A DNA stretch of 64,000 bases, taken from positions 134,331,138-134,395,137 of the forward strand of contig JAPTHN010000001.1 in NCBI GenBank assembly GCA_026936325.1. Reading direction: 5' to 3'. Positions within the stretch are counted from its first letter, which is position 1. Each line of letters begins with the position of its first letter. Shown here in pieces: positions 61,216 to 64,000 of this stretch. Position numbers and translations under genes: made by a program. This DNA is from Platynereis dumerilii. Lineage: Eukaryota; Annelida; Polychaeta; Phyllodocida; Nereididae. The notes beneath the pieces were generated by a model. It was not told the origin of the DNA. It did no database searches and worked only from the letters and a program-made list of their open reading frames with translations.

Positions 61216-62021
61216 AAGTTTATATCATGTGAAAAAAATCTATTCCATAATTTTATCTATACATCGATAGTGACTGTACAGGCAGCAGTTCCATGCTTTA
61301 CATACCAAAAGTATATTTCCAAATAATCCCACTTTCTCATTACTTACGATCTGTCGTAATTATGAAAAATTTATTCAGTATTTTATAAATTATATTCTCA
61401 TGCAAAAGACACAATTCATCGTTATTGTATAACACCTCCTGTCCAATATTTTACCTGCCTACATGCCATATCTAATGATAGTGCCTAAAAAAAAGTAGCA
61501 ATTTAACTTCCCAATAAGTAGCATTGACAAATATTCTGTACTTGAAAGCACTTTATTATCATGACTAGCTAAATCTTTTTTGTAAATCATATTTTGAGAC
61601 TTAACATTTACAAAATTACAAAATTGAAATAAATACCATTTTGTAAAAACCTTACTTATCAATCGCATGAAACTTCACACATCAAAACAAACAACTTTTT
61701 GGATTAAAATTAAGTTTGGTACATAATCCAACTCTTTTGAGTTAAAACTTTTACTAAAATATCAACAACATTTATTATTCTATTCTAAATACAATTACAA
61801 AATACCTTTTTTTGTGCACAGTTTGCATTTTTCATGGTGCAGTTTCACATATCATTTGTGTGATTTTACAATTTCTGTAATCGTCCCAGTTAGAGCCAAA
61901 ACTAATTGGATTGGCCTGGGGAGAAAGGCACTAATGTTGCACAAGTTTTGTTTGTTTTGTGACGGCATCATTGTAATTTGCATGAAGAGAGGCCACAAAT
62001 ACATTTAGTAAGGGCCTAGCC

Positions 62022-62184
62022 TCAACGAATGATCCTGCTGCTATCTGGACAATTCTGAGAGTCTCCTTCAAACATCTCTGCATTTCCAAACTTCTTCTTC
62101 TTCCACGTGAGAGCTGGGTTCAGGTGTTGAACGTTTAAGCTCTGCAGGACTGGACATGTGTGCATGAACAACACATAACACAGC
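62022..62184 (-). CDS. Terminal exon of the element's spliced gene
   Basis: After TTTTTATAG one base completes the split codon. The frame then reads LCYVLFMHTCPVLQSLNVQH, LNPALTWKKKKFGNAEMFEG and DSQNCPDSSRIIR, then stops at 62022-62024. The join to the 62295 exon is in frame. A lysine run gives a basic patch. No polyadenylation signal was pinned down. It may encode the C-terminus of a transposon protein or a captured host gene. Confidence 0.5.
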
Positions 62185-62294
62185 CTATAAAAATGTGGTC
62201 CTAATGGTTAAAATCAGTGCGTATGTATAACAACATTTTACGAGCTGATGAAGGTTGCGTCCGTTGTCCACTCATGCGCTTAATCCCCACTTAC

Positions 62295-62515
62295 AGGCTT
62301 TGTTTCTGTGTGAAGCTGGCCAAGTGATCCAGACATTCTACTTTAGCATCAATTATTTGTCCTTGGAGACCATCACAGTTTGTGGCACATATGACAGCTA
62401 GTGCTTCTGACCTTTGTGGAAGTTCACTTTGTGTGTGTATTTTTTTCTTTCGTGATTTCTCTAGGTCCTGGCCATTCCACATACCGTTTTCATAATTTGA
62501 ATAAATGAAATGTGC
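62295..62515 (-). CDS. Central exon of the element's spliced gene
   Basis: After CTACTTTCAG the frame reads AHFIYSNYENGMWNGQDLEK, a basic SRKKK, later RSEALAVICATNCDGLQGQI and IDAKVECLDHLASFTQKQS. It ends CCT|GTAAGTGG, an almost ideal donor. It starts in phase 0, matching the exit of the exon at 63408, and leaves after two bases of a codon. The next exon (62184 downward) supplies the missing base. The agreement of phase, acceptor and donor is the best gene evidence in the window. No family recognised. Confidence 0.55.
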
Positions 62516-62709
62516 CTGAAAGTAGACATACACACCATGTATGTGAACAGCTAATAACAATATCAACTGGTATTCAGGCCGAAGGCCATCATTACCTTCT
62601 GAGTTATTATACATCAGAGACAGTGTTAACAATTTTTCATCAGTATTTCAGAATCAATTTTAAATGATTGCAAAAAATCTAAGTCTGACAAAATATCAAT
62701 GGCACTTAC

Positions 62710-62742
62710 TACTTTCTGAAAATCTGTGCTGGTCCAACTCAA
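62710..62742 (-). CDS. Possible micro-exon of the same gene
   Basis: Eleven codons (LSWTSTDFQKV) between a weak acceptor (CTTAAAAG) and a strong donor (GTAAGT). It is in phase 0 and so could be included or skipped without shifting the frame. Weak on its own. Confidence 0.2.
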
Positions 62743-63407
62743 CTTTTAAGGCAATGGCGTTTATAAAAAAAATTGCTTTTAACTTAGTCCAAGATTTTCT
62801 CTTGACATGTCCTTTTGTGAAGTGATTAGTGATGGCATGGATACCTGGAATCGATCATTTGATCAAAGATTGGGTTAGTTTGATTGCATCTACTCTAACT
62901 AGGCCTACTCCGGAAATTATGTTTCTACTTTGAGAGTAAACTACTTCGAAATGTTTCAATTTATAATGAAAATGAGTACGGAATACCCTGGCTGGTGGCA
63001 ATTCAAACCATCATTTGACATCTTCAATTGACTGACTTAATTGTTTCAATTGAATTAGAGCAATCCACACCATAAAAACAACCAGCCACTAAATCAGAAG
63101 TATCAGCTTTTTATGTAATCAATCCCATTTCATGGGATATCCCAATTTCTAGACTGCAAAAAATGATTAAGAGTAAACTACTATACTCCAAGAATACCAA
63201 TCAAATCCACTCAGCATTTACAGACTGAGTATGATATTGTAGTGAAATATGAAACCATTCTGGTCTGGATGGTCTATAATGTGCCATTGCACTGCCATTG
63301 TTACCTGGACCATTGATATACTGTCAGCGTGATGAACCAGTTATATAGCCATATGATGGACATTGTCGAAAATAGCAATGCTTGTTTGTTTTTTTAAAAG
63401 TAGTTAC

Positions 63408-63548
63408 CTGAATAAAATTCCAGTAGCACCAAAGCAAGGATTCAAGGCCACTATTAGTGTCTGTCAGGTAGAGCCACAGCAACTGTCTTCCAATAATAAA
63501 GTTAGGTGGCACTTCCATCAAGTTACCCAGTTCAACAACTTGTTTAGT
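63408..63548 (-). CDS. Upstream exon of the element's spliced gene
   Basis: On the minus strand, TTTTGTACAG (acceptor) precedes 47 codons. They begin TKQVVELGNLMEVPPNFIIG, then RQLLWLYLTDTNSGLESLLW, and end CYWNFIQ at CAG|GTAACT, a good donor. Phase is 0 at both ends. The peptide is rich in Trp and Leu and not repetitive. Only about 280 bp lie between it and the end of the element, so any start exon must be short or inside that stretch. No family recognised. Confidence 0.45.
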
Positions 63549-63831
63549 CTGTACAAAAGATCATTTAGATATCTACAATTCTACATAATGTGTTTAGGAG
63601 CTCCACATATTCCAATTCTGATTCCACAAATGTTTAGCAAAGCTGCGCAGTTTGTTTAAGTGAGATATACATGTCGTTTAGAAAGCTCAACAACCAATTT
63701 ACATTGTAAACGTCATGTCTTCATATTAAACATGGTGTTGTCATTGACAACGTTTGAAAGCAACATCCATGGAGAACCTAAACAACTAAGCATTTGAAAT
63801 GTTTAGAATTTGTTTAGGTCTGTTTAGAGTG
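63540..63831 (+). repeat. Subterminal GTTTAG motif cluster (right)
   Basis: At least eight GTTTAG or CTAAAC words within 290 bp, mirroring the left cluster. It ends in GTTTAGAATTTGTTTAGGTC and the TTTAGAGTG terminus. Confidence 0.65.
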
Positions 63832-64000
63832 TAGTGGAGTGCCTCCAACGATATATATGTATATGACTTCCCGATACTAACTAAAACCAAATTCGTATGC
63901 AAAATTACTCTTCGCGACTGATAATTGGCTGATAATTCTTGTATTTTGTGGCCTTCAATGCACATCGCCACTTTTTGGTGCCCAAGCAACAAAAAAAAAC
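63832..64000. other. Flank after the 3-kb element
   Basis: Nothing recognised. The window ends in an A run. Confidence 0.4.

Larger units (their letters stand above)
60818..63831 (-). mobile_element. Candidate DNA transposon with CACTCTAAA ends
   Basis: Left end CACTCTAAATTGG and right end TTTAGAGTG are inverted for nine bases, with TA on both flanks (60816-60817 and 63832-63833). The outer 300-400 bp at each end are packed with CTAAAC/GTTTAG words (AACCTAAACAA, TGTTTAGG). The left end also repeats ATTCCCGCTTTGAGCGC (about 60871 and 61136) and GCGTACA. Such short inverted ends with subterminal repeats fit a cut-and-paste transposon. CACT starts recall the CACTA/EnSpm group, but the 2-bp flank match does not settle it. 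A spliced gene lies inside on the minus strand. From 61200 to 62020 no coding was seen. Confidence 0.65.

Overview
The window looks like AT-rich, gene-poor nuclear DNA from an animal. It has tRNA-derived SINEs, several families of DNA transposons and MITEs, long tetranucleotide tracts, and strong CpG differences between patches. Repeats of this style are common in marine invertebrates, but nothing here fixes the species. I see no bacterial operons, no rRNA, no CRISPR, no reverse-transcriptase motif and no convincing long host open reading frame. No LTR retrovirus-like or Polinton-like element was recognised.

Layout. From 1 to about 36.6 kb the sequence is mostly anonymous AT-rich DNA. It is dotted with five copies of one tRNA-headed SINE family (5.4, 10.1, 15.8, 23.2 and 28.2 kb), small inverted-repeat MITEs (12.7, 15.0, 27.0 and 27.8 kb), degenerate short-period repeats (6.3, 22.0 and 32.5 kb) and isolated candidate exons. 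From 36.64 to 40.87 kb lies a minisatellite of about 190 copies of a 22-bp GC-rich unit. A 32-bp array and a TATC tract follow directly. From 43.5 to 43.6 kb there is a tight cluster of CCAAT boxes. Between 46.7 and 47.5 kb on the plus strand several short coding-like segments sit between good splice signals, the best hint of a multi-exon host gene or gene remnant. From 47.9 to 49.1 kb is a mariner-type MITE with an internal tandem duplication. From 49.3 to 50.9 kb is a large foldback structure built from short repeats. From 51.9 to 54.5 kb are minisatellites, a small palindromic element and TATC tracts. From 55.3 to 57.6 kb is a purine-rich GAA domain split by a Tc1/mariner-type element with inner and outer inverted repeats. 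From 60.82 to 63.83 kb is a 3.0-kb candidate transposon. Its ends read CACTCTAAA, it has many TTTAG/CTAAAC subterminal motifs, and it carries a spliced gene on the minus strand that I do not recognise.

The long minus-strand reading frames (up to about 700 codons) at 36.6-40.9 kb are by-products of the 22-bp repeat, not genes. The most interesting items are the 3.0-kb CACTCTAAA element with its spliced gene, the exon cluster at 46.7-47.5 kb, the 22-bp array that repeats a 5' splice-site sequence in most units, and the duplicated mariner-type MITE. All exon models come from reading frames and splice consensus by eye. None has been tested by homology or transcripts.
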